Shown piece by piece: positions 1 through 5,607 of a stretch of DNA of 16,485 nucleotides (position 1 is its first letter; every line of letters starts with the position of its first letter). Under the pieces are notes generated by a model. That model searched no databases and had not been told where the DNA came from. It was given only the letters and a program-made list of their open reading frames with translations. Made by a program: the position numbers and the translations under genes. The stretch spans positions 1 to 16,485 of the forward strand of contig JAGKTT010000043.1 in the NCBI GenBank assembly GCA_021153285.1, written 5' to 3'. The DNA comes from Bacteroidia bacterium. Lineage in GTDB: Bacteria > Bacteroidota > Bacteroidia > Bacteroidales > UBA932.

Positions 1-112
1 CGAGCAGCTTGCGCTCAATGATGTTCCTAAAGAGTTCAAGGGAATTCCTATCGCTTTGGTTACTGCGGGTATTCTTGCGATGGCCTTTATGGGATTCTCG
101 GGACTGGTTTAG
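1..112 (+). CDS. rnfA: RnfA, ion-translocating oxidoreductase subunit A (3' end only)
   Basis: Only the last 36 codons are present, read from base 2 to the TAG at 110-112. The peptide contains FKGIPIALVTAGILAMAFMG and ends FSGLV. This resembles the C-terminal transmembrane helix of RnfA/RsxA, where a short basic loop (VPxxFKG) leads into an ALITAGLMxxAFMGFSGL-like segment. RnfA is an integral inner-membrane subunit of the Rnf complex, which couples ferredoxin:NAD+ electron transfer to Na+ or H+ translocation. In Bacteroidetes rnf operons rnfA is often the last gene, which fits the non-coding region after it. NqrE is a homologue and cannot be fully excluded from 36 residues, but the match to RnfA is closer. 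Confidence 0.8.
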   Translation, partial: EQLALNDVPKEFKGIPIALVTAGILAMAFMGFSGLV

Positions 113-126
113 AATTTATAAGAGTA

Positions 127-222
127 TAAATGGTGATATTGTTACCGGCGGCCCCCGCCTCCCTATCGGGAGGCACCCCCTAGCCGGGGGTGGCATGCCG
201 CCTATAACAATATCACCATTTA
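127..222. repeat. 96-bp inverted-repeat element with cloverleaf-like fold
   Basis: The outer arms at 127-144 (taaatggtgatattgtta) and 205-222 are perfect 18-bp reverse complements. Inside them, 147-152 pairs with 197-202 (ggcggc/gccgcc). Within that lie two adjacent GC-rich hairpins: 157-163 with 168-174 (7 bp, loop tatc) and 175-180 with 186-191 (6 bp, loop tagcc). The AT-rich outer arms around a very GC-rich core differ in composition from the neighbouring genes. There is no T-tract on either side, so a standard intrinsic terminator is unlikely. It could be a MITE-like or REP-like insertion, or a structured RNA at the end of the rnf transcript. No target-site duplication is evident. Confidence 0.7.
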
Positions 223-224
223 AC

Positions 225-266
225 ATATAAAAGGTTCCAAATCTGTCCCTTCGTTGATTCGGGGTG
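225..266 (+). repeat. 42-bp direct repeat, copy 1
   Basis: This unit runs from atataaaaggttcca to ttcgttgattcggggtg. It matches 326-367 at 37 of 42 positions, and the mismatches cluster at 240-247. The two copies are offset by exactly 101 bp. AAAGGTTCC at 230-238 can pair with GGTACCTTT at 271-279 with one mismatch, so the unit may be part of an RNA or DNA hairpin. The copy begins 2 nt after the 96-bp inverted-repeat element. Confidence 0.75.
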
Positions 267-283
267 GTTGGGTACCTTTAGCA

Positions 284-304
284 GGAGGGTGGCATGTCAC
301 CTCC
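284..304. repeat. Short imperfect hairpin between the two direct repeats
   Basis: GGAGG at 284-288 pairs with CCTCC at 300-304, and after one bulged G the stem continues with TG/CA. The sequence ggtggcatg at 288-296 is also present at 189-197, in the core of the 96-bp element. The region between the direct repeats is therefore a diverged relative of that core, without the long outer arms. Confidence 0.5.
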
Positions 305-325
305 GGTAAATCCTGTATTTTTATA

Positions 326-367
326 ATATAAAAGGTTCCAGACCAGGACCTTCGTTGATTCGGGGTG
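326..367 (+). repeat. 42-bp direct repeat, copy 2
   Basis: This is the second copy of the 225-266 unit (37/42 identical, 101 bp downstream). AAGGTTCC at 332-339 can fold back on GGACCTT at 346-352 with a bulged T. This pairing differs from that of copy 1, as the variable bases in the middle of the repeat have changed. From 368 to 429 the sequence is G-rich on this strand and holds nothing I recognise. Confidence 0.75.
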
Positions 368-429
368 TGGGTGATGGTGTGGGGATATTGTAGAAAGGTA
401 GTAAGGTAGAATAGTGGAGGGTCTCTGTG

Positions 430-471
430 ATTGTCATTCTGAGGAGGACATTGTCCGACGTGAGAATCTAT
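430..471. repeat. Dispersed palindromic repeat (GTCAT...GAGAATCTAT type), copy A
   Basis: The element begins ATTGTCATTCTGAG and ends GAGAATCTAT. The same ends occur at 10424-10453, and a related copy is at 8723-8750. The centre differs: here it contains GGAC-att-GTCC (447-450 with 454-457) flanked by ATTCT/AGAAT. This resembles short REP-like palindromic repeats scattered through many bacterial genomes, often in intergenic spacers. It sits 29 bp upstream of the first possible start codon of the small gene at 500. Confidence 0.65.
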
Positions 472-499
472 CAAAGTATGGTCTTAATGATTTTAAACT

Positions 500-721
500 A
501 TGGTTGATATTATGAATGAATTTGATATGAGTGCGAAAGAGCTGCTGGAGAGGGCGGAGGAGCTTAGAAGGAACTGTATGTTCGGGGAGGCGATAAATTT
601 TTATCGGGCGGCGGCTCAGACTCCTGATGCCTCGGAGGAGATAAAAAGAAAATCTCTCGCATCCGTGGAATTGATGCAAGAGATAAACGGTTTTGTAAAC
701 ACCGACCTTATGAATCCATAA
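500..721 (+). CDS. Small helical (TPR-like) protein, 69-73 residues
   Basis: I do not recognise a named family. The product is acidic, lacks a signal peptide and is predicted all-helical. An amphipathic segment (SAKELLERAEELRRN) is followed by EAINFYRAAAQTP, which looks like the second half of a tetratricopeptide repeat, and then by another helix. It ends NTDLMNP. Possible starts are the ATGs at 500, 512 and 527; the sequence does not decide between them, and 512 (MNEFDM) is as likely as 500. The gene is supported by good coding character, by its own terminator (the stem covers its last seven codons) and by convergence with the next gene. It may be a cytoplasmic adaptor, but that is only inferred from the TPR-like pattern. 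Confidence 0.7.
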   Translation: MVDIMNEFDMSAKELLERAEELRRNCMFGEAINFYRAAAQTPDASEEIKRKSLASVELMQEINGFVNTDLMNP

Positions 722-740
722 GGTCGGTGTCTTTTTATTT
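699..740 (+). terminator. Intrinsic terminator overlapping the 3' end of the small gene
   Basis: A perfect 12-bp stem (699-710 acaccgacctta with 719-730 taaggtcggtgt) encloses an 8-nt loop and is followed by ctttttattt. The left arm and loop encode NTDLMNP, and the stop codon TAA (719-721) is the first triplet of the right arm. On the other strand no T-tract follows the stem, so it acts mainly on plus-strand transcription. Confidence 0.9.
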
Positions 741-1311
741 AGAATGTGAATCTTGCTGAAAGGGTAGGGATGAAGCCCAGAAGACCTCTGTTGTAGAAAC
801 TTGTCTTTGCTCCGTATTGGATGCTTGCAGGACCACCGACTACTTCATATCCGCTGTTTGTGTGGAATCCGAAATATGGTCTTATATCCATAGACAGCTG
901 AAGTGGGAACCAGAATGTGTACTCTATACCGGCTTGTGCTACCACTGACATCATAAATCCATTGTCCATAATGCTGTGGCGGATGTCGTTGATATTGTAA
1001 GTGACTCTGTCCGCGACAGCTCCAAGGGCAAGTCCCGGACCAGCATATATGGCCCAGGTACCTCTGTCTGTCCAGGCCGGGCGGGCCCAGATGATATTGT
1101 AAGTTGCGACAGCCTTGAATCCTACCGGAGCTTTGGTGCCGGCTCCGAAGTCAAGTCCCATTTCACCTTCAAGAAAATAATTCCAACCGAAACTATGCTG
1201 GTATGACGCTTCCAATCCTGTGGTGCCGAATCTCAATCCGACTGCTCTTGGCTGAGCCATTGCTGCAAATGAGATGGATGCAAGTAATGCGATGATGAAA
1301 AATCGTTTCAT
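739..1311 (-). CDS. Outer-membrane beta-barrel protein, paralogue 1
   Basis: This 190-residue exported protein has a signal peptide (MKRFFIIALLASISFAAMAQ) and a mature part of alternating hydrophobic/polar stretches with many aromatic and Gly residues. It ends ...LSARFTF with a terminal Phe, the usual outer-membrane barrel signature. It is paralogous to the neighbour at 1405-1857: both mature proteins start QPRA(V/L)G(L/V)R and share SYQH..G..(Y/F)LE...GLDF and YAGPG segments. The size suggests an 8-strand barrel of the OmpA/OmpW-like porin-family type. Its substrate, if any, is unknown. The start at 1311 lies about 40 nt after a TAnnTTTG box, and the gene converges on the terminator-bearing small gene with 17 nt between the two stop codons. 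Confidence 0.8.
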   Translation of the reverse strand: MKRFFIIALLASISFAAMAQPRAVGLRFGTTGLEASYQHSFGWNYFLEGEMGLDFGAGTKAPVGFKAVATYNIIWARPAWTDRGTWAIYAGPGLALGAVADRVTYNINDIRHSIMDNGFMMSVVAQAGIEYTFWFPLQLSMDIRPYFGFHTNSGYEVVGGPASIQYGAKTSFYNRGLLGFIPTLSARFTF

Positions 1312-1351
1312 TTCCGTTCTGCGTTTATATGTTAAATATCCTATTCTGTGC

Positions 1352-1359
1352 CAAATATA
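1352..1359 (-). promoter_or_regulatory. Bacteroidetes -7 box for beta-barrel paralogue 1
   Basis: On the minus strand this reads TATATTTG, a full match to TAnnTTTG, about 40 nt upstream of the ATG at 1311. No clear TTTG -33 box is visible, because that position falls inside the upstream terminator hairpin. Confidence 0.5.
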
Positions 1360-1361
1360 CG

Positions 1362-1389
1362 AAAAAACGGCGACCTTGAGGCCGCCGTT
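1362..1389 (-). terminator. Intrinsic terminator after beta-barrel paralogue 2
   Basis: On the minus strand AACGGCGGCC pairs with GGTCGCCGTT around a TCAA loop (10 bp, one G-T pair), followed by six T. It lies just downstream of the stop at 1405. The two paralogous barrels are therefore separate transcription units. Confidence 0.85.
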
Positions 1390-1404
1390 ATAGAAAATCG
1401 ATTA

Positions 1405-1857
1405 TTAGAATTTATAACGGATTCCTATACCAAGGCTCGAAGGTGCCCAGAAACCGTGGCCGCTGAATCCCATACCGATGTGCTGTTTGAAATCAAGGGA
1501 GATCTGAAGCGGAATGTCGAAATTATACTCGATTCCAACCATACCTGCTGCTGAAAGTGCAAGGAAGTTCTTTTCTCCAATACCGAGACTGACACCTGCT
1601 CCTGGGCCAGCATAGAAACTCCAACCATCTCCGAATTCCGTAATCATAAAGTTATAAATACCGGTGGCTCCTACACTGAACGTTTTGTCGAATGCGAAGT
1701 CGAGACCTCCATCCACTTCGAGGAAATTCGATCCCAAAGTATGCTGATAACTGATTTCAGCGCCATCTCCTATACGGACTCCGAGTGCTCTTGGTTGTGC
1801 TGATGCAACTGCTGCGAAACCTAGTACGAGAGCTGCAGCAAGGATAATTTTCTTCAT
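1405..1857 (-). CDS. Outer-membrane beta-barrel protein, paralogue 2
   Basis: This 150-residue exported protein has a signal peptide (MKKIILAAALVLGFAAVASA, then QPRALG) and a mature domain of amphipathic strands ending SLGIGIRYKF. It shares its N-terminal mature motif and the SYQH, NFLE, GLDF and YAGPG segments with the product of 739-1311, so the pair arose by tandem duplication. It is about 40 residues shorter, mainly through shorter loops. It is likely a small outer-membrane barrel of the porin family, with unknown function. The start at 1857 gives a complete signal peptide. The gene has its own TAnnTTTG box upstream and its own terminator downstream. Confidence 0.8.
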   Translation of the reverse strand: MKKIILAAALVLGFAAVASAQPRALGVRIGDGAEISYQHTLGSNFLEVDGGLDFAFDKTFSVGATGIYNFMITEFGDGWSFYAGPGAGVSLGIGEKNFLALSAAGMVGIEYNFDIPLQISLDFKQHIGMGFSGHGFWAPSSLGIGIRYKF

Positions 1858-1898
1858 AATGTTTTAAAATTAGGGTTGTTTATCTGTTCGTCAAAATA

Positions 1899-1906
1899 CA
1901 AAGATA
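1899..1906 (-). promoter_or_regulatory. Bacteroidetes -7 box for beta-barrel paralogue 2
   Basis: The minus strand reads TATCTTTG, matching TAnnTTTG, about 42 nt upstream of the ATG at 1857. The -33 position has no recognisable TTTG. Confidence 0.5.
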
Positions 1907-1980
1907 GAAAATATTCCGTTAAGTCGCACTGCACGACAGACTCTCCGGTGATTCTCATAAACTTTATGGAGGGCTATGGT

Positions 1981-2595
1981 TTAGAATCCACCTCCCATCA
2001 TTCCCATATTCATCTCCTGTACTTCGATGCCTTCAGGAAGTACGAACATTGCAGGATCCACCTGTACGTCTTCTTCCACCTTGGTAGCCTCCATAACCAT
2101 TTCACCGAAGTCTGTCTTGACAGAAGTCTTGAGAGTGATTCCCTTGTAAACCCAAGCATTCACATTGACTCCCTGTCCCATCATAAGCATTCTGTAAGTG
2201 TATTTTGTGCACATCTTTCCGGTTACTTCCTCCTGACCAACTTCTTTGATCTTGTTCTTCTTTATAGTCTTTTCATCGAGATTGAGGAAATTGATCTTGC
2301 TGTTGCTACCCATCTGCGGCCCCATTCCCGGCATACTCATAGCTGTCTTTGCTGCATCATCTATCATCACATTCTTCCCATCCACTTCGATGCTTCTCAT
2401 CTTCTGTCCCATCATTTCCATAACGGTCGCCTGTTTTGTACCGTAATCGTCAAAATACATCTGCTGGACCACTTTCTGCCCCATCATATCCATTTCCATT
2501 GTCACGATTCCTGACTTTACAGAATAGATTTTTTCCTGTGCTGCGGCTCCAAGGCAGAGTGCCATAAGGCCGGCGATGATTATTAGCTTTTTCAT
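1981..2595 (-). CDS. Met-rich exported protein, DUF4412-like
   Basis: From the ATG at 2595 this encodes 204 residues with a signal peptide (MKKLIIIAGLMALCLGAAAQ) and a soluble, probably periplasmic, mature part. An earlier in-frame TTG at 2601 is less likely. About 27 residues (13%) are Met. MMGQ occurs three times (MDMMGQK, MEMMGQK, LMMGQG) and the C-terminus is EMNMGMMGGGF. The early segment MYFDDYGTKQAT resembles Bacteroidetes proteins annotated DUF4412, which have no known function. Met clusters in exported proteins can bind Cu(I) or Ag(I), but there is no metal-gene context here, so this is only a possibility. No promoter box is evident. Confidence 0.7.
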   Translation of the reverse strand: MKKLIIIAGLMALCLGAAAQEKIYSVKSGIVTMEMDMMGQKVVQQMYFDDYGTKQATVMEMMGQKMRSIEVDGKNVMIDDAAKTAMSMPGMGPQMGSNSKINFLNLDEKTIKKNKIKEVGQEEVTGKMCTKYTYRMLMMGQGVNVNAWVYKGITLKTSVKTDFGEMVMEATKVEEDVQVDPAMFVLPEGIEVQEMNMGMMGGGF

Positions 2596-2632
2596 TCTCA
2601 ATGTGATTTAATAATGTTATCCGTTGTTGGAT

Positions 2633-2644
2633 GCAATATATTGC
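2633..2644. promoter_or_regulatory. Perfect 12-bp palindrome between two minus-strand genes
   Basis: GCAATATATTGC is its own reverse complement and lies in the 56-bp gap between the stop of the 2652-3530 gene and the start of the 1981-2595 gene. It could be an operator or part of a weak hairpin. No known regulator site is recognised. Confidence 0.3.
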
Positions 2645-2651
2645 GTGAAGT

Positions 2652-3530
2652 TTAAAGCTTCTGGCTGAAGTTTACGGCTACTCCGATTCTCAATTGATGG
2701 AAAGGCCAGTCCGTCAGGCCCACCTGATGTCCTAGCGTGATGTCAATATTGCCCAAAGAAGCGGCAATGCTGGTTTTCAGTGTCATAGGTGCATCGCCGT
2801 CCTTCTCCCATCCGAAGTAACCTCCATATTCGGCTGCGATGTTCAGCCATCTGTATCTGTATGAGGCTGTTAGTCCGTACATTACTGCGTCATTCTGCCT
2901 GCCGTTGGCAGTCTGCCAGCATAGAAATCCTCCGGATGCGGCCAATCTCACCCGGGATTGTTCCGGTATGATGGTTATGTCTCTTCCTACAGCTGCATCA
3001 AAAAAATAGCCGGCGCTGTCGTAGTATCTTGCATTGGCGAAATCATTGCCTGAGGCACTCTTCAAGGCAGCACGCATAGCGATGTCGAATCCGTGTTTCT
3101 CCTGCGTCAGGAGCATAAAGTCGGTAGAAATGTATATATCGCCGGAAATGAACCTGCTGACCGGACCATCATTATGGATTCTGCGCATCCTGCATACATC
3201 TCTCCCCATATGAAAATACTCCGTAAGGGGACCCCATATCACCAGGTTGGCCCTGTCGGAAAACAATGGGACAGTCAGCCTGAGGAAAGTGCTGGCGGTA
3301 TAGTCCTCGTTCCATTTGTATATTGTGCTGATGTAGTTGTCCACATATGCTTCCAGCTTCCACACGGAAGAAGTCCTGCCGGTCAGCATATCCGGTACCG
3401 GAAAGGCGTTCGGGCCGAAATATGCCGGGGCGATCTTTGTCGGTACGGACAGATCCGGCACTTCCAGAGAAGTCTGAGCCAGGCACGTGCTGCTGAGGAA
3501 AAAGAGAAGGTATGTAAATATTCGTTTCAT
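2652..3530 (-). CDS. Outer-membrane protein of unknown function
   Basis: From the ATG at 3530 the product is 292 residues with a signal peptide (MKRIFTYLLFFLSSTCLAQ). The mature protein begins TSLEVPDLSVPTKIAPAYFG, followed by GRTSSVWKLEAYVDNY. The rest has alternating hydrophobic strands and aromatic girdle-like residues (YRYRWLNIAAEYGGYFG) and ends IGVAVNFSQKL. This pattern fits a mid-sized outer-membrane barrel. The upstream in-frame extension to 3590 crosses the promoter region and would disrupt the signal peptide, so it is rejected. The gene is divergent from the secreted hexosaminidase, 71 nt away, so the two may be co-regulated and could work on related substrates at the cell surface. 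I cannot assign a family. Confidence 0.75.
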   Translation of the reverse strand: MKRIFTYLLFFLSSTCLAQTSLEVPDLSVPTKIAPAYFGPNAFPVPDMLTGRTSSVWKLEAYVDNYISTIYKWNEDYTASTFLRLTVPLFSDRANLVIWGPLTEYFHMGRDVCRMRRIHNDGPVSRFISGDIYISTDFMLLTQEKHGFDIAMRAALKSASGNDFANARYYDSAGYFFDAAVGRDITIIPEQSRVRLAASGGFLCWQTANGRQNDAVMYGLTASYRYRWLNIAAEYGGYFGWEKDGDAPMTLKTSIAASLGNIDITLGHQVGLTDWPFHQLRIGVAVNFSQKL

Positions 3531-3543
3531 AAAAATCACTTCA

Positions 3544-3551
3544 CAAAGATA
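3544..3551 (-). promoter_or_regulatory. -7 box for the outer-membrane protein gene
   Basis: The minus strand reads TATCTTTG (TAnnTTTG), 13 nt upstream of the ATG at 3530, implying a very short leader. The -33 position lies beneath the opposing -7 box at 3572-3579. Confidence 0.5.
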
Positions 3552-3571
3552 ATGAATCATTTGATTAATGC

Positions 3572-3579
3572 TAACTTTG
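3572..3579 (+). promoter_or_regulatory. -7 box for the hexosaminidase gene
   Basis: TAACTTTG matches TAnnTTTG, 22 nt upstream of the ATG at 3602. No TTTG occurs at the expected -33 spacing; that position falls on the divergent -7 box at 3544-3551. Confidence 0.5.
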
Positions 3580-3601
3580 TAAATTATCAAAAGACATCGA
3601 G

Positions 3602-5530
3602 ATGAAACGACTTCTTCTTATACTGTCAGCAATGCTGCTTGCTGTGCCTTATACTGCTGCTCAGAGCATAGATATGGTGATTCCTGTGCCGCAGGAAGTT
3701 TTGCCCGGCGAGGGTACGTATCGGTACGAGGATTCTCCTGAGATTACCTATAGGGTGTCTAAGAAATTGGCCCCGGAAGCTTATAGGCTGGAAGTGCGTA
3801 AGAATGGCATAAGAATCACTTCTTCAGATGACGCCGGAGCCTTCTATGCTAAGCAGACCCTTTTACAGATGATAGCTGAAAAAGATGGAACAAAGGAGGT
3901 GCAATGCTGTGTTGTAAATGATTGTCCTCGATTTGGTTACAGAGGTCTCCATTTTGATGTTTCCCGACATTTCCGCAGTCTGGATTTTCTGAAGAAACAG
4001 GTGGATGCGATGGCTCTTTACAAAATGAACCGGATGCATATCCATCTTACCGATGCGGCGGGCTGGAGAATGGAAATCGAAGCTTATCCGAAATTGACTT
4101 CTTTTGCTGCCTGGAGACCTCAGGAAAAGTGGAAGGACTGGTGGTATGGTGACCGTCTCTATGCGGAAGAAGGTTCTGAGGATGCATACGGAGGCTATTA
4201 TACTAAGGTACAGCTCCGTGAACTTGTCGAGTATGCCCGGCAGAGACATATAGAGGTCATTCCGGAGATAGAAATGCCCGGACACAGTGAGGAAGTGCTT
4301 GCCGCATATCCGGAACTATCCTGCAAGGGAAGACCGTATTCTCAAGGTGAATTCTGTGTCGGAAATGAGGAGACCTTCCGCTTTCTGGAGACTGTCCTGG
4401 AAGAAGTTATGGAGGTTTTCCCTTCTGAAATGATACATATCGGAGGTGATGAGGCCAATAAAACGCATTGGAAGGAATGTCCGAAGTGTCAGCAAAGGAT
4501 GGAAGAAGAAGGGTTGGCAGATGTCGATGAACTTCAGAGCTATCTTATAAAGCGTATTTCAGGATTTGTCGAGTCACGCGGAAGGAGGATTGTTGGATGG
4601 GATGAGATATTGGACGGTGGCCTTGCTCAAGGTGCTACGGTGATGTCCTGGAGGGGAGAGGAAGGGGGACTTCAGGCAATGTCAATGGGACACGATGTCA
4701 TAATGACTCCGGGACGTTATTGCTATCTGGACCACACCCAGGATGCTCCTTTCAAGGAACCGGAATCAATAGGTGGCTATCTTCCGCTGGATTCCGTATA
4801 TGTGTATGATCCTGCTTCCAGGACAATGGATCTGCCGGGCCGTCTTCTCGGCATCCAGGGTAATCTCTGGTCGGAATATGTCGTCACAGATTCTCACGCA
4901 GAATATATGTATTGGCCAAGAGCCCTGGCAATAGCCGAGACCGGCTGGACTCAGCCTCATCAGAAGGATCTCGAGGATTTCCGTCGCAGGGCGACGGGAG
5001 CAGTCCGGAGACTGAAAAGTATGGGATACGAGCCTTTCGATCTGGCAGATGAATATGGCGAAAGAAAACTTGCCCAGACAGGACTGGATCATAAGGCTAA
5101 GGGGTGCAAAGTGTTGTATGATAAGCCGATACAGAAGTGGTATCCGGCTGCTGGGGAGACTACCTTCACAGATGGGGTCATTGGAGGATGGACTTATAGT
5201 GACCAGCGCTGGCAAGGTTTTCTTTCTGATATTGATGTGACCATAGATTTGGGTTCGGTGCAGACTGTAAGCTATGTCGGCGGAACCTTTATGCAGCTGA
5301 AGGAGCCAGGCGTCTTTATGCCGCAGAAGGTGGATATCTATGTGTCCGCTGACGGTGAGTCTTTCGAGCTTGTAGCCGAGGTCTGGAATGATGTTTCCGT
5401 GAATATTCCTGACCTTCTGTTCCGTAGTTTCGATGCCATATGCGATGTCCGTGCCCGATATGTCCGCTATCACGCCAAACGTTCGACGATGAGGGGATTT
5501 CTTTTCCTGGATGAAATAGTCGTGAATTAA
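3602..5530 (+). CDS. Secreted GH20 beta-N-acetylhexosaminidase
   Basis: This 642-residue exported enzyme has a signal peptide at 1-21 (ending AAQ). A GH20 accessory domain spans about 24-110, the TIM-barrel catalytic domain about 112-455, and a C-terminal discoidin-like (F5/8 type C) domain about 515-640. Family motifs seen are GYRGLHFDVSRHF (112-124), HIHLTD (146-151), PEIEMPGH (221-228) and HIGGDEANK (279-287). D283-E284 is the catalytic pair of the substrate-assisted mechanism, and W423 (NLWSE) lies in the sugar-binding region. The enzyme releases terminal GlcNAc/GalNAc from chitobiose-, N-glycan- or mucin-type glycans in the periplasm or at the surface. The length is usual for Bacteroidetes GH20 enzymes. 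No SusC/SusD pair is nearby, so it is not in an obvious polysaccharide utilisation locus here. Confidence 0.95.
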   Translation: MKRLLLILSAMLLAVPYTAAQSIDMVIPVPQEVLPGEGTYRYEDSPEITYRVSKKLAPEAYRLEVRKNGIRITSSDDAGAFYAKQTLLQMIAEKDGTKEVQCCVVNDCPRFGYRGLHFDVSRHFRSLDFLKKQVDAMALYKMNRMHIHLTDAAGWRMEIEAYPKLTSFAAWRPQEKWKDWWYGDRLYAEEGSEDAYGGYYTKVQLRELVEYARQRHIEVIPEIEMPGHSEEVLAAYPELSCKGRPYSQGEFCVGNEETFRFLETVLEEVMEVFPSEMIHIGGDEANKTHWKECPKCQQRMEEEGLADVDELQSYLIKRISGFVESRGRRIVGWDEILDGGLAQGATVMSWRGEEGGLQAMSMGHDVIMTPGRYCYLDHTQDAPFKEPESIGGYLPLDSVYVYDPASRTMDLPGRLLGIQGNLWSEYVVTDSHAEYMYWPRALAIAETGWTQPHQKDLEDFRRRATGAVRRLKSMGYEPFDLADEYGERKLAQTGLDHKAKGCKVLYDKPIQKWYPAAGETTFTDGVIGGWTYSDQRWQGFLSDIDVTIDLGSVQTVSYVGGTFMQLKEPGVFMPQKVDIYVSADGESFELVAEVWNDVSVNIPDLLFRSFDAICDVRARYVRYHAKRSTMRGFLFLDEIVVN

Positions 5531-5564
5531 TACTGGTCAGCGCAATATGAATTGATAAAATGTG

Positions 5565-5572
5565 TATATTTG
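5565..5572 (+). promoter_or_regulatory. -7 box at the head of the lysine operon
   Basis: TATATTTG matches TAnnTTTG, with the ATG of the first operon gene 36 nt further on (5608). It lies downstream of the alternative in-frame start at 5560, which argues for 5608. No convincing -33 box, lysine riboswitch or attenuator is seen between 5531 and 5607. Confidence 0.5.
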
Positions 5573-5607
5573 CACATAATGCGCGCGTATGCGTTGATGA
5601 TATTGCG

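Noticed and set aside
225..367. Possible decayed coding repeat, since both direct repeats read KGS...PSLIRG
   Set aside because: No longer frame, start or family match exists around either copy, and the 101-bp period is not a multiple of three. A non-coding repeat is more likely.
127..471. CRISPR array in the repeat-rich region after rnfA
   Set aside because: There are only two direct repeats, 101 bp apart, of 42 bp with clustered mismatches and a long structured spacer; no third repeat and no cas gene is present.
1876..2514. 212-residue plus-strand open frame rich in His
   Set aside because: It is the reverse reading of the Met-rich gene (ATG reads CAT), which explains the His richness.
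2652..3590. 20-residue N-terminal extension of the outer-membrane protein
   Set aside because: It spans the divergent promoter region and precedes a complete signal peptide that starts at the ATG at 3530.
4766..5473. 235-residue minus-strand open frame opposite the hexosaminidase
   Set aside because: It is antisense to the GH20 catalytic and C-terminal domains, has no recognisable motif and no promoter box, and is best explained as a coding shadow.
5531..5607. Lysine riboswitch upstream of the operon
   Set aside because: The leader is only about 30-40 nt after the -7 box, far too short for a lysine riboswitch of roughly 170 nt, and no matching helices are seen.
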